Assembly: GCF_003052165.1 (NCBI RefSeq)
Contig: NZ_CP024869.1
Coordinates: 2,638,001-2,702,000 of the forward strand
Reading direction: 5' to 3'
Length of the DNA stretch: 64,000 nucleotides
Origin: Dietzia sp. JS16-p6b
GTDB lineage: Bacteria; Actinomycetota; Actinomycetes; Mycobacteriales; Mycobacteriaceae
Made by a program: the position numbers and the translations under genes. A model generated the notes under the pieces. The model ran no database searches. It was not told where the DNA came from and was given only the letters and a program-made list of their open reading frames with translations. Position 1 is the first letter of the stretch. Each line of letters starts with the position of its first letter. Of this stretch, positions 1 to 8,329 are shown piece after piece.

Positions 1-1516
1 GCGTACTCACGAGGTGGTGCAGGGCCAGCGCGGTGCGCTTCATCGGGACCCATCGGCCCTCCATGGCCATCGAGAACGACGTGTCGACCAGCAGCGCGAC
101 GGCGGCCTGGGTCCGCGACTCCGTCTCCCTGACCTCGATGTCGTCCGGCAGCAGCCGGATTCCCTGTCCCGGGTCCCCACCCTCGGCCACGACCCGGGAC
201 AGGGCGTTGGTGACGGTCCGCGGCACGTCCCACGACTCCACGTCACCGAACCGCCAGGCGCGGCTCGCTCCCGTCTGGTCCCCCGCCGCCCCGGACATCC
301 GCGTCTCGCGGGCGCCGGTGCGACCCGAGAGCCGACGGGCGGCGTCACGCAGCAGGGAACCGCCGAGCTTGCGCAGTGCGGCCGGGGACAACCTCAGGTC
401 GCCGTCGGGGCGCCTGCTCAGGTAACCCGAGTCGCGCATCGACTGCTCGAGCCGCGCCAGCGTGCGCAGGGAGACCGCGGCCTCTCCCCCGAGGTGGCGG
501 GCCACGGCCTCGAGGTCCAGCTCGGACAGGGGCGAACCCTCGCTGCCCCGCGCCAGCTGCTCGGCGAGACGGTCCAGGTCACCGAGCTCCGCCATCGCCG
601 CGGCACCCTCGGAGAAACCGAGTCCCTCCTCGCCGTCGAAGTCCGCGGAGCCGTCCCAGTCCTCGCCGGGTCTGAGCGACTGCAGTAGCCCGTCGAGCCG
701 ACCCAGCTGCTCCATGAGTTCCGGTGAGCCGAACGCCTGCTGCGAGAGCGCCATCAACTCCTCCCGCTGCTCCGGCGTCATCGACCGCATCATCCGCTGC
801 GCGGCCGCCGCGCGCCGGGCCAGCACGTCGATGAGCTCGTCGATGTCGGCCGGCTGCTCCGGGAAGGAGTCCGAGTGCTTGTCCATGAACCGCTCGAAGT
901 CCTCGGGGGTGTCCTGCCCACGAGCGTGCTTCTCGAGCAACTCGGTGAGGTCGGCGAGCATCTCCGACACCGCCGCACGATCGGCGTCGGTCGCGTTCTC
1001 CAGGGCCTGTTTCATCCCCGCGAAGCGCGACTCGAGCGCCTCCGCTCCGAGGAGATCCTGGATCCTCCTGTAGGCCTCCCACGCATCGGAGGAGGCCCAG
1101 TCGTACTCGGCGAGCTCGCCGACCGCCGCGGCCGGGGAATCCGGGAGGTTCTCGATGGTCATCTCTCGCAGGGTGCGATCCATCGGGTCCATCTGCGTGT
1201 CCCGGGCGAGCTGCCCGCGTTCGGCCAACAGCGCCTTGTCCAACAGCTCGGACACCTCCTCCAGGGTCCCGCCCAGGTGGCCGCGCTCGAGCAGTTCACG
1301 GCGCCGACGCTGCACCCTGCCCGCGAGGTCGTCGAGACCGGCCTGGCCCCGACCGCCCCGGCGGAGGAACTCGCGCATCGACTGCTCGGGCGAGTACCCG
1401 GACATCACCCCCTCGGACACCGCCTCGAGCGCCTCGGACAGGTCGAGCGGGGGCGCGAGAGGGTCGGGGCCTCCGACGTATCGTCCGTACCGCGCGCGGG
1501 GCTCGTCTCGCGACAT
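1..1516 (-). CDS. VWA-domain (CoxE-like) protein, 3' part beyond window
   Basis: The frame is open from an ATG at 1516 to the left edge (at least 505 codons), so the C-terminus lies outside the window. The first ~450 residues are polar, rich in Glu/Arg/Ala and probably mostly helical. Close to the cut comes a von Willebrand A strand with the metal-site motif DTSFSM (DxSxS). Proteins of this layout are usually the partner of a MoxR/ChlI-type AAA ATPase, and such an ATPase is directly upstream (stop at 1570, 53 bp away, same strand). The pair corresponds to Mycobacterium tuberculosis Rv0958/Rv0959. The family is thought to act in metal insertion or protein maturation, but no client is evident here and I infer no specific function. 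Confidence 0.82.
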   Translation of the reverse strand, partial: MSRDEPRARYGRYVGGPDPLAPPLDLSEALEAVSEGVMSGYSPEQSMREFLRRGGRGQAGLDDLAGRVQRRRRELLERGHLGGTLEEVSELLDKALLAERGQLARDTQMDPMDRTLREMTIENLPDSPAAAVGELAEYDWASSDAWEAYRRIQDLLGAEALESRFAGMKQALENATDADRAAVSEMLADLTELLEKHARGQDTPEDFERFMDKHSDSFPEQPADIDELIDVLARRAAAAQRMMRSMTPEQREELMALSQQAFGSPELMEQLGRLDGLLQSLRPGEDWDGSADFDGEEGLGFSEGAAAMAELGDLDRLAEQLARGSEGSPLSELDLEAVARHLGGEAAVSLRTLARLEQSMRDSGYLSRRPDGDLRLSPAALRKLGGSLLRDAARRLSGRTGARETRMSGAAGDQTGASRAWRFGDVESWDVPRTVTNALSRVVAEGGDPGQGIRLLPDDIEVRETESRTQAAVALLVDTSFSMAMEGRWVPMKRTALALHHLVST

Positions 1517-1569
1517 CGCGTCCCTCCTGCTCCGGCGGCTCCTCGGCCACCATCGTCGACCCCGGGGGG

Positions 1570-2976
1570 TCAACCGTAGACGGCGGCGCCGTCCCCGGTC
1601 TCCTTGGACAGGCGCCGCGAGAGGTAGAGCCCCTCCAGCGCGAACTCGATCGCCCCCGCCCTCTGCCCCACGGTCTGGGCGCCCGCGCGCTCGGCGATCC
1701 GGTCGTAGAGGTCCGGATCGGAGAGCTCGGGCAGGTCGTCGAGGAACTCCGCCGCGGTGACACTGGCGCCGGTGGTCAGGGTCACCGACCCGTCGAACGC
1801 CTCGACGAGGGGGGCCAGGTCGAGACCGCGGAACATCTCGCGCACCACGTCGACCGTGGCGCTGCGCAGGAGATAGCGGAGGATCTCCGTCTCGCGGCCC
1901 TCCTCACCCGGCTCGAACTCGATCTTCCCGCGCAGCACCTCCACGGCGGCGTCGACGTCGACCAGCCGCGCGACCGCCTCGCCCGGGTCGTCGGTCCCCC
2001 GGACGGCGGCGCGCCGCCTGGCCGCGGCCGCGACGGTCTCGGCGCCGGCGATCGCGAAGCGCGCGGACACGCCGGAGGACTGGTTGACCGACTCCGAGGT
2101 CCGCAGTTCGCGCGTGAACCGGGCGAGCAGTTCCATCACGGCGTCCGGAACCTCCGCGGTGAGCTCCGCCTCCTGGCGCACGACCTCGATCTCGTCGGAC
2201 AGGTCCAGCGGGTAGTGCGTGCGGATCTCGGCGCCGAACCGATCCTTGAGCGGGGTGATGATGCGTCCGCGGTTGGTGTAGTCCTCCGGGTTCGCCGAGG
2301 CCACCACCAGGACGTCGAGGGGAAGACGCAGGACGTACCCGCGGATCTGGACGTCCCGCTCCTCCATGACGTTGAGCAGCGCCACCTGGATGCGCTCGGC
2401 CAGGTCGGGGAGTTCGTTGAGCGCCACGATCCCGCGGTTCGCGCGGGGTACCAGACCGTAGTGGATCGTCTCCGGGTCGCCGAGGCGCCGTCCCTCCGCC
2501 ACCCGCATCGGGTCGACGTCGCCGATCATGTCCGCCACGGAGGTGTCCGGGGTCGAGAGCTTCTCGACGTAGCGCTCGGTCCGGTGCCGCCAGTCGATCG
2601 CCAGTGAGTCCCCCTCGCGGGCGATCCGCTCCCGCGTCGCCGAGGTGATCGGAGCGAGTGGGTCCTCCCCCAGCTCGGATCCCGCGACGACGGGCGACCA
2701 CTCGTCGAGCAGGCCCACCAGGGTGCGCAGCAGGCGTGTCTTGCCCTGCCCGCGCTCGCCCAGCAGGACGATGTCGTGACCGGCGATGACCGCCCTCTCG
2801 AGTTGCGGGATGACCGTCGTGTCGAAACCGTGCATCCCCGGCCAGGGATCGCGGCCCGCGGCCAGTCCGGCGAGGAGGTTCTCGCGCATCTCCTCGCGCA
2901 GGCTGCGGCTGGTGTACCCCGCGGCGCGCAGGTCGCCGAGGGTCTGGACGTCCGGCTTGTCGCTCACGGGGCCCAC
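1570..2976 (-). CDS. AAA+ ATPase of the magnesium-chelatase ChlI/MoxR type
   Basis: A 468-residue AAA+ ATPase. Walker A is GERGQGKT at residues 73-80. The segment around RGIVALNELPDL (about 185-195) occupies the Walker B position, with Asn-Glu where Asp-Glu is usual. It is followed by an ALLNVMEERDVQIRG stretch typical of ChlI-like proteins (sensor and hairpin region). The GTG start has a good ribosome site (GGAGG, 6 nt away); a second GTG lies three codons in. It is followed by the VWA gene on the same strand and probably forms a two-component chelatase-like machine with it, as in the Rv0958/Rv0959 pair. It is not likely to be a bacteriochlorophyll chelatase because no other chlorophyll gene is present. 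Substrate unknown. Confidence 0.85.
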   Translation of the reverse strand: MGPVSDKPDVQTLGDLRAAGYTSRSLREEMRENLLAGLAAGRDPWPGMHGFDTTVIPQLERAVIAGHDIVLLGERGQGKTRLLRTLVGLLDEWSPVVAGSELGEDPLAPITSATRERIAREGDSLAIDWRHRTERYVEKLSTPDTSVADMIGDVDPMRVAEGRRLGDPETIHYGLVPRANRGIVALNELPDLAERIQVALLNVMEERDVQIRGYVLRLPLDVLVVASANPEDYTNRGRIITPLKDRFGAEIRTHYPLDLSDEIEVVRQEAELTAEVPDAVMELLARFTRELRTSESVNQSSGVSARFAIAGAETVAAAARRRAAVRGTDDPGEAVARLVDVDAAVEVLRGKIEFEPGEEGRETEILRYLLRSATVDVVREMFRGLDLAPLVEAFDGSVTLTTGASVTAAEFLDDLPELSDPDLYDRIAERAGAQTVGQRAGAIEFALEGLYLSRRLSKETGDGAAVYG

Positions 2977-3063
2977 GGTAGTCCTCCTCGCGGCCCCGTG
3001 CCCCGACCCGAGCCGGGCCTGGGTCGGCGGGGATGGGGTGCGACAGGGTGTCGAGGTCGGGAT

Positions 3064-3519
3064 TCAGTCCTCGATCGGCACCCGGTGGTCGCTCGCGATC
3101 GACACCCTGTTGAACGCGTTGATCAGGACGATCGACCACTCCAGCGCCGAGAGCTGGTCGTCGTCGAAGTGCTCGGCGGCGGCGGCCGTGGCCTCCTCGC
3201 GCTCGGTCACCCCGTCCAACCGCGTGAGGGTCTCGGCCAGGCGGAGCGCGGCGCGTTCGGGGGCACCGAAATCGTCGATGTCCCGCCAGGCCGGCAACAG
3301 GTCGAGGCGATCCTGCGACACCCCCGCCTTCCGCGCGGCCGGGACGTGCGTGGCCAGACAGGCAGCGCACCCGTTGAGCTGGGAGACCCTGACGTTGACC
3401 AACTCGATCAGCGCCTCCTCCAGGCCCGCCCCGGTCGACGCCTCCCGGGAGGCGACCGCGGTGCGGACGAGCTGCTTGTAGACCTCACGCTGGGCGCGGT
3501 CCAGCTGCGGGACACCCAT
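3064..3519 (-). CDS. Carboxymuconolactone decarboxylase/AhpD-family protein
   Basis: A 151-residue protein of the AhpD-like fold. It carries the redox motif CAAC (Cys51-Cys54) followed by His58, the usual arrangement in small alkylhydroperoxidase-type proteins. It is therefore probably a thiol peroxidase or disulfide-exchange protein rather than a true gamma-carboxymuconolactone decarboxylase. The ATG at 3519 lies 2 bp after the pirin stop codon, so the two genes are almost certainly co-transcribed. The frame stays open further upstream through the pirin gene, but that part has pirin's sequence on another frame and is not coding. The physiological substrate cannot be read from the sequence. 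Confidence 0.85.
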   Translation of the reverse strand: MGVPQLDRAQREVYKQLVRTAVASREASTGAGLEEALIELVNVRVSQLNGCAACLATHVPAARKAGVSQDRLDLLPAWRDIDDFGAPERAALRLAETLTRLDGVTEREEATAAAAEHFDDDQLSALEWSIVLINAFNRVSIASDHRVPIED

Positions 3520-3521
3520 GA

Positions 3522-4556
3522 TCAGGCGTCCTTCCCGGTCCGTGCCCGCGCCGCCGGGTTCGCCCTCGGCGCGAGCACGCTGCCGGGCAGCGTGGGCGCG
3601 GGGAGGCGGGTGAGCCCGTCGGGGTTGCGCCCGATATACCCGTCGACCCGCCCGAAGCGATCCGACCCGTCCTCCCACTCCTGCCGGTAGCGCACGATCT
3701 CGTCGTGGCTGCGGCCGATGAAGTTCCACCACATGACGATCTCCTCGCCGAACGGGGTGCCACCGATGAGGATCATGCGCGCCGGGGTGGATCCGGTGTT
3801 GTCGATCGTCAGGGTGGCCTCGCCGACCCCCGTGTAACCCAGTTGCGCGGGGTGGACTGTCACACCCTCGAGCGTGATGTCGCCGGTGTCCACCAGGAGC
3901 CCGTGTTCGAACTCCGGGTCGACATCGAGGGTGAGCCGGGCTCCGGGGTCCAGTCGGAGCTCCGCGCCCAGGAGCGGGGTGAAGGTCGCGACGGGCGACG
4001 ACGAGCCCAGCAACGACCCGATGAAGACCAACGCCGATCCGCCCTCGTACTCCACCCTTTCGGGAACGTGGTGCTCGAACGCCCGGCCGCTGGTCTCGCG
4101 GTCCCTCTCGGGCAGCACCGTCCACAGCTGCACGCCGTGCAGAACGCCCGTGTCCTGGGTCGAGACCTCGGTGTGGCAGATCCCCGCTCCGGAGGTCATG
4201 AGGTTGACCTCGCCGGGCCGGACCACCGCGTGGTTGTCACCGGAGTCGTGGTGGGTCACATTGCCCTCGAACAGCCAGCTGACGGTCTGGAGTCCGGTGT
4301 GTGGGTGGGAGGGCACGTCCATACCGCCGGTGGCCGACACGTCGTCCGGACCGTAGTGGTCGACGAAGCACCAGGCTCCGATCAGAGAGCGCTGACGTTG
4401 CGGCAGGGTCCGCCTGACCGTCATCGCGCGCGGTCCGCCGAGGGGCACGTCACGGGAGGTGATGATCTCCACCGCGGCACCGCCCGGTTCGGGTCCGCCG
4501 GGTGCTCCCCCCGCCTCGCAGTCGATCTCCTCCGGACGGGCGTCGAGGTTGCTCAC
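3522..4556 (-). CDS. Pirin-family protein (bicupin)
   Basis: A 344-residue pirin. The metal ligands of the N-terminal cupin are all visible: His84 and His86 in SHPHTG, then His128 and Glu130 in GAGICHTE. Pirins bind Fe(II); some act as quercetin dioxygenases and others as redox-sensitive regulators. I cannot tell which applies. The start is taken as the GTG at 4556, which overlaps the SDR stop codon (GTGA). The first ~28 residues (Glu/Gly/Pro-rich) precede the conserved fold. It sits in the middle of an SDR-pirin-AhpD run, which suggests a small oxidative-stress or detoxification operon (inference). Confidence 0.87.
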   Translation of the reverse strand: MSNLDARPEEIDCEAGGAPGGPEPGGAAVEIITSRDVPLGGPRAMTVRRTLPQRQRSLIGAWCFVDHYGPDDVSATGGMDVPSHPHTGLQTVSWLFEGNVTHHDSGDNHAVVRPGEVNLMTSGAGICHTEVSTQDTGVLHGVQLWTVLPERDRETSGRAFEHHVPERVEYEGGSALVFIGSLLGSSSPVATFTPLLGAELRLDPGARLTLDVDPEFEHGLLVDTGDITLEGVTVHPAQLGYTGVGEATLTIDNTGSTPARMILIGGTPFGEEIVMWWNFIGRSHDEIVRYRQEWEDGSDRFGRVDGYIGRNPDGLTRLPAPTLPGSVLAPRANPAARARTGKDA

Positions 4557-5452
4557 GACCGCACCTCCGCGTCGGCCACGCTGGGGCCGTCGGATGCCTC
4601 TCGCCCCATCTCGAGCCTGGCGGCGTCGATCCTGCCCCTCAGCGCCGCTCTGAGTGCCCTGTCCACGACCGGGACGGGGAGGAGGTCGAGGAGCCTGCGG
4701 CCGAGATCCCATCGCACGGCGTACCGGTGGCGGGGCCGGGCGGTCGTGCCCGCGGTCCACACCGCTTCCGCCAGGAGCCGGGGATCGGCGGCCTTGTCGT
4801 CCTCGCCGGCCGCCATCTCCCCTATCACGGCGGCCATGGCGGCGAAGGGCGAACCCGGGAGCGTCGACTCCTGGAAGCGGCGCCGGATGGAGGCGGTCAT
4901 GCCCGTGCGGAACGGGCCCGGTTGCACGAGCACCACGTCGAGGCCGAGGAACATGAGCTCGCGCCGGAGGGAGTCCCCGTAGGCCTCGATCGCGTGCTTG
5001 CTCATGGCGTAGGCGCCGTTCATCGGCATCCCGTGTTGCGGCCCGGTCTCCGAACTGATGAGGACCACCCGGCCGCCGGTGACGCGGAGCAGGTCGAACA
5101 TCGCGTGCACCGTCCGGACGGTCCCCATCACGTTGACGTCGAGCACCTGCTGCACCCTGTCGGGGTCCGTCTCGGCGAGCGGTCCGATGCCCAGAACCCC
5201 GGCGAAGGTGATCAGCGCGTCCAGCCGGCCGTGGTCGGCGCGGACGCGGTCCGCGAGCGCCCGCAGGGACACGGGATCGGTGACGTCGACCGCCACGGGG
5301 GTGAGCCCCTCGCCCCCGGCCGGCGGGGTGAGATCAGCCGCGACCACGTGCCACCCGCGGGCGGCGTAGAGCGCGGCCGTGGCGGCACCGAGACCACCCC
5401 CGGCTCCGGTGATGACGACGACGGGGGTGTCGGAGGCCGAGGCGGAGGTCAT
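4553..5452 (-). CDS. Short-chain dehydrogenase/reductase (SDR)
   Basis: A 299-residue classical SDR. The NAD(P) site TGAGGGLG is at residues 15-22, Asp56 follows in VDVTD, Asn107 is present, and the active site is Ser134, Tyr148 and Lys152 (YAMSK). The usual NNAG loop reads TFAG (82-85), a mild deviation that need not abolish activity. The C-terminal ~100 residues are longer than in minimal SDRs and resemble the long-chain retinol-dehydrogenase-like group. It is the first gene of the SDR-pirin-AhpD run and overlaps pirin by 4 bp. The substrate is unknown; oxidation or reduction of a hydrophobic alcohol or ketone is likely from the family. Confidence 0.88.
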   Translation of the reverse strand: MTSASASDTPVVVITGAGGGLGAATAALYAARGWHVVAADLTPPAGGEGLTPVAVDVTDPVSLRALADRVRADHGRLDALITFAGVLGIGPLAETDPDRVQQVLDVNVMGTVRTVHAMFDLLRVTGGRVVLISSETGPQHGMPMNGAYAMSKHAIEAYGDSLRRELMFLGLDVVLVQPGPFRTGMTASIRRRFQESTLPGSPFAAMAAVIGEMAAGEDDKAADPRLLAEAVWTAGTTARPRHRYAVRWDLGRRLLDLLPVPVVDRALRAALRGRIDAARLEMGREASDGPSVADAEVRS

Positions 5453-5537
5453 ACCGCCGACGGTACCGGCGCGGCGGGTCCGCCGTGAGGGACCCGGGCG
5501 CGGGACCCGGTGAATCGGTGAATCGGGCCCCGGTCGG

Positions 5538-6395
5538 TCAGGCGCCGACGACGAGTCCGAGTTTGCCGGCCAGACGATCGATGTAGGCCAGCACCTCCTC
5601 CTCGGACTTGTCCGGGGTCCCGTAGACGAGCTCGTGCACGCCCAACTCGCGGTACATCTCGATCTTCTCGGGGACCGGCTTGCCGTCGAGTACCACGATG
5701 TACGGCTCCCCGTCCCGGCCGGCCTGCGCCCACAGCTCCCGCAGCTGCCGGACGCTCCCCGCGATGTCCTGGGAGATCGGGGTGGTCATCCACCCGTCGG
5801 CACTGCGGCAGATCCACTTGAAGTTCTTCTCGTTTCCCGCCGCACCGACGAGCGTCCGGGGGCCGCCCTCCTGGACGGTCTTGGGCCAGGCCCAGCTGAG
5901 GCCGAAGTCCACGAACCGGCCGTGGTACTCGGCCTCCTCCCGGGTCCACAACTCGCGCATCGCCTCGAGGTACTCGCGCAGCATGGTGCGCCGCAACGCG
6001 GGTGGGACGTTGTGATCCGCCATTTCGTCGAGGTTCCAGCCGTACCCCACCCCGAGCACCGTGCGCCCGCCCGAGAGGTGGTCGACCGAGGCGATGGTCT
6101 TGGCCAGGGTGATGGGGTCGCTCTCGACCGGGATCGCGACGGCGGTGCCGAGGCGGATCGTCGAGGTGACCGAGGACACCGCGGCGAGCGTGACCCACGG
6201 ATCCAGTGTGCGGCTGTAGCGCTCGTCGGGCAGCTCGGCCCCGCCGGTTCCCGGGTGCGCTGCCTCGCGCCGGATCGGGATGTGGGTGTGCTCGGGGACG
6301 TAGAACGCCGAGAACCCCGCCTTCTCCGCGGCCACCGCGGCCACCGTCGGCCGGATCCCCCGATCACTCGTGAACAGGGTGAGTCCGAATTGCAT
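5538..6395 (-). CDS. LLM-class (luciferase-like) flavin oxidoreductase, probably F420-dependent
   Basis: A 285-residue TIM-barrel protein of the luciferase-like monooxygenase superfamily. It starts with MQFGLTLFTSDRG, and its GFSAFYVPEHTH segment (about residues 28-39) and TIRLGTAV strand are typical of the actinobacterial 'TIGR03619/Rv-type' F420-dependent group. Mycobacteriales make F420, so F420 is the likelier cofactor, but FMN cannot be excluded without structural comparison. ATG at 6395. It is 85 bp from the SDR and 74 bp from the next gene, so it may be transcribed alone. Substrate unknown. Confidence 0.83.
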   Translation of the reverse strand: MQFGLTLFTSDRGIRPTVAAVAAEKAGFSAFYVPEHTHIPIRREAAHPGTGGAELPDERYSRTLDPWVTLAAVSSVTSTIRLGTAVAIPVESDPITLAKTIASVDHLSGGRTVLGVGYGWNLDEMADHNVPPALRRTMLREYLEAMRELWTREEAEYHGRFVDFGLSWAWPKTVQEGGPRTLVGAAGNEKNFKWICRSADGWMTTPISQDIAGSVRQLRELWAQAGRDGEPYIVVLDGKPVPEKIEMYRELGVHELVYGTPDKSEEEVLAYIDRLAGKLGLVVGA

Positions 6396-6469
6396 GGGCG
6401 CTCCTCGTGCCGTCGGGATCGCCGACCGACACCTGACCAGACAGGTGTCCAGCGGCGGTTTCCGTCAGA

Positions 6470-7603
6470 CTAGCGCACCGCGGCCGGGATCGGCGGGCAC
6501 TCCTCGCCCGGGGCGCAGTCGGCCGGATCGCCCGGGGCGCTCTGCAACCGCTGCATGGTGTGGTCGGAGACGTAGCGGAAGATCTCATTGCCCGGCGTGG
6601 TGCGCGACAGCGCGTCCGCCGCGAGCAGCACCACCGCCCCCGTCCACGTGCTCAGCTCCACGGGCCAGCGCTTGCCGTCCGCGAACACCAGCCCGGTCCA
6701 GTAGGAGCCGTCTGAGTCCCGCAGGTGCTGCATGTTGGTGAACTGCTCGAGGGCCTGGTCGTGCCGGCCCGCCGCCTCGAGGGCGAGCACGAGTTCGCAC
6801 GTCTCGGCGCCGGTGACCCACGGACGGTGGTCCACGCACCGGATGCCCAGCCCGTCGACGACGAACCGGTCCCAGTGGGCATCCAACCGCTGCTGCGCCT
6901 GCTCACCCACCATCACCCCGCCGAGCACCGGGTAGTACCAGTCCATGGAGAACTCGGCCTTGGGGGTGAACAGTTCGGGGTGCGCCCGCAGGGCGTGCCC
7001 GAGGGAGTCGGCGGCGGCGTCCCAGTCCGGGGCCGTCTCACCGAGTTCCTCGGCGATCGCGACGCCACACCGCAGGGCGTGGTGGACACTCGAGGACCCC
7101 GTGATGAGGGCCTCCTCGCAGAAGCCCTCGTCCCCGGCGCCCCACCACATCTGCCCCTCCGGGCCCTGGAAGGTCAGCACCAGGTCCAGCGCCCTGCGCA
7201 CCGTCGGCCACATCGACTCCAGGAATCCCTGCCGGGCCGTGACCAGGTGGTGGTGCCATACACCGACAGCGACGTAGGCGCAGAAGTTGGAGTCCGTGTC
7301 CGCGTCGACGACGACCCCGTCCTGCCACCGCACCGGCCACGAGCCGTCGCCGCGCTGGGTGTCCCGGAGGAAGCCGTAGGCCCTCTCGGCGGCCTCCCAC
7401 TGCCCGGCCACGGACAGCCCCATGGCGGACTCCACGTGGTCCCACGGGTCGGTGTGCCCGCCGGTGAACCACGGGATCTCCCCGTTCGGACGCTGCACGG
7501 AGGCGATCCACTCGCCGGTGGCCCGCGCCGCGTCGGCGTCGAGCACCCCCGGGACGCTGGGGACGGGACGGGACCGGTCTACTGCGGTGTCGGAGGTGAG
7601 CAC
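6470..7603 (-). CDS. Alpha/alpha-toroid protein, prenyltransferase/squalene-oxidase-repeat-like
   Basis: A 377-residue protein rich in Trp and in QxxxGxxxW-like segments (PNGEIPWF, GDGSWP, SDGSYWTG), typical of an alpha/alpha-barrel such as terpene-cyclase/prenyltransferase toroids or glycan-processing barrels. No DxDD cyclase motif is seen, so a cyclase reaction is unlikely. It starts at GTG 7603, 6 bp after the methyltransferase stop, and is the last gene of a GT4-methyltransferase-toroid cassette. No signal peptide is visible, so it should be cytosolic. Automatic annotation tends to call such proteins 'prenyltransferase'. The context argues for a role in processing or sensing a glycan or glycolipid made by the two upstream genes. 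That is inference. Confidence 0.7.
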   Translation of the reverse strand: MLTSDTAVDRSRPVPSVPGVLDADAARATGEWIASVQRPNGEIPWFTGGHTDPWDHVESAMGLSVAGQWEAAERAYGFLRDTQRGDGSWPVRWQDGVVVDADTDSNFCAYVAVGVWHHHLVTARQGFLESMWPTVRRALDLVLTFQGPEGQMWWGAGDEGFCEEALITGSSSVHHALRCGVAIAEELGETAPDWDAAADSLGHALRAHPELFTPKAEFSMDWYYPVLGGVMVGEQAQQRLDAHWDRFVVDGLGIRCVDHRPWVTGAETCELVLALEAAGRHDQALEQFTNMQHLRDSDGSYWTGLVFADGKRWPVELSTWTGAVVLLAADALSRTTPGNEIFRYVSDHTMQRLQSAPGDPADCAPGEECPPIPAAVR

Positions 7604-7609
7604 TGACGA

Positions 7610-8329
7610 TCAGGCCTCCGCGGGCTTGCGGAGGTAGAACACGATGGATTTGCCCATCACCGGGTTCAGGACCTTCTCGGCGGTCCGGGTGAGCCAGGGC
7701 CCCTTCATCAGGTCCCACACCAGGAGCTTGTGGTAGGCCTTGGGCAGCGGGTGGTCGTCGTTCTCCGTGCCCACCGCGCACTTGAGCCACCAGTAGGGGG
7801 CGTGCAGCGCGTGCGCGAAGCCGGTGCCGGTGACCTCCAGGCCCGCGGCGCGCAGCTTGTAGCCCAACTCCTCGGCGGTGTAGATGCGGCAGTGTCCGCC
7901 CGGGTTCGAGTGGTAGGCGTCCGAGAGCTTCCAGCAGAGCTTCTCCGGCCACTCGCGCGGCACGGTCACCGCGGCGACCCCACCCGGCTTGAGGATCCGC
8001 ACCAACTCGGCGATCGCCCGGGTGTCCTCCGGGACGTGCTCGAGAACCTCGGAGATGAGCACCAGGTCGAAGGTGCCGTCCTCGTAGGGCATGTCCAGCG
8101 CGTCACCGGTGACGGCCTCCCCCTTGGAGGTGGGCAGCCCCTCTCCCTCGGCCTCCATCGCGGCGAGCATCTCGGTCACCTGACGCATCTCGTCGGCGTT
8201 CTGGTCGAAGGCCGTGACGTCGGCTCCGCGGCGGTACAGCTCGAAGGTGTGCCGTCCGAGGCCGGCCCCCACGTCGATGGCTCGCATGCCGGGGGTGACC
8301 CCCAGACGGTCGAAGTCTGCGGTCAACAT
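7610..8329 (-). CDS. Class I SAM-dependent methyltransferase
   Basis: A 239-residue Rossmann methyltransferase. Motif I is AIDVGAGLG (residues 17-25), followed by an acidic end of strand 2 (AFDQN) and the post-I motif LVLISEVLEHVPED, which is typical of the UbiG/Methyltransf_11 group. Its start overlaps the end of the GT4 gene (ATG at 8329, GT4 stop at 8323-8325), so translation is coupled. The middle of a three-gene cassette with a GT4 glycosyltransferase suggests it methylates a sugar or glycolipid; compare the mycobacterial Rv0224c/Rv0225 neighbourhood, where a methyltransferase adjoins a similar GT4. The acceptor is unknown. Confidence 0.85.
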   Translation of the reverse strand: MLTADFDRLGVTPGMRAIDVGAGLGRHTFELYRRGADVTAFDQNADEMRQVTEMLAAMEAEGEGLPTSKGEAVTGDALDMPYEDGTFDLVLISEVLEHVPEDTRAIAELVRILKPGGVAAVTVPREWPEKLCWKLSDAYHSNPGGHCRIYTAEELGYKLRAAGLEVTGTGFAHALHAPYWWLKCAVGTENDDHPLPKAYHKLLVWDLMKGPWLTRTAEKVLNPVMGKSIVFYLRKPAEA

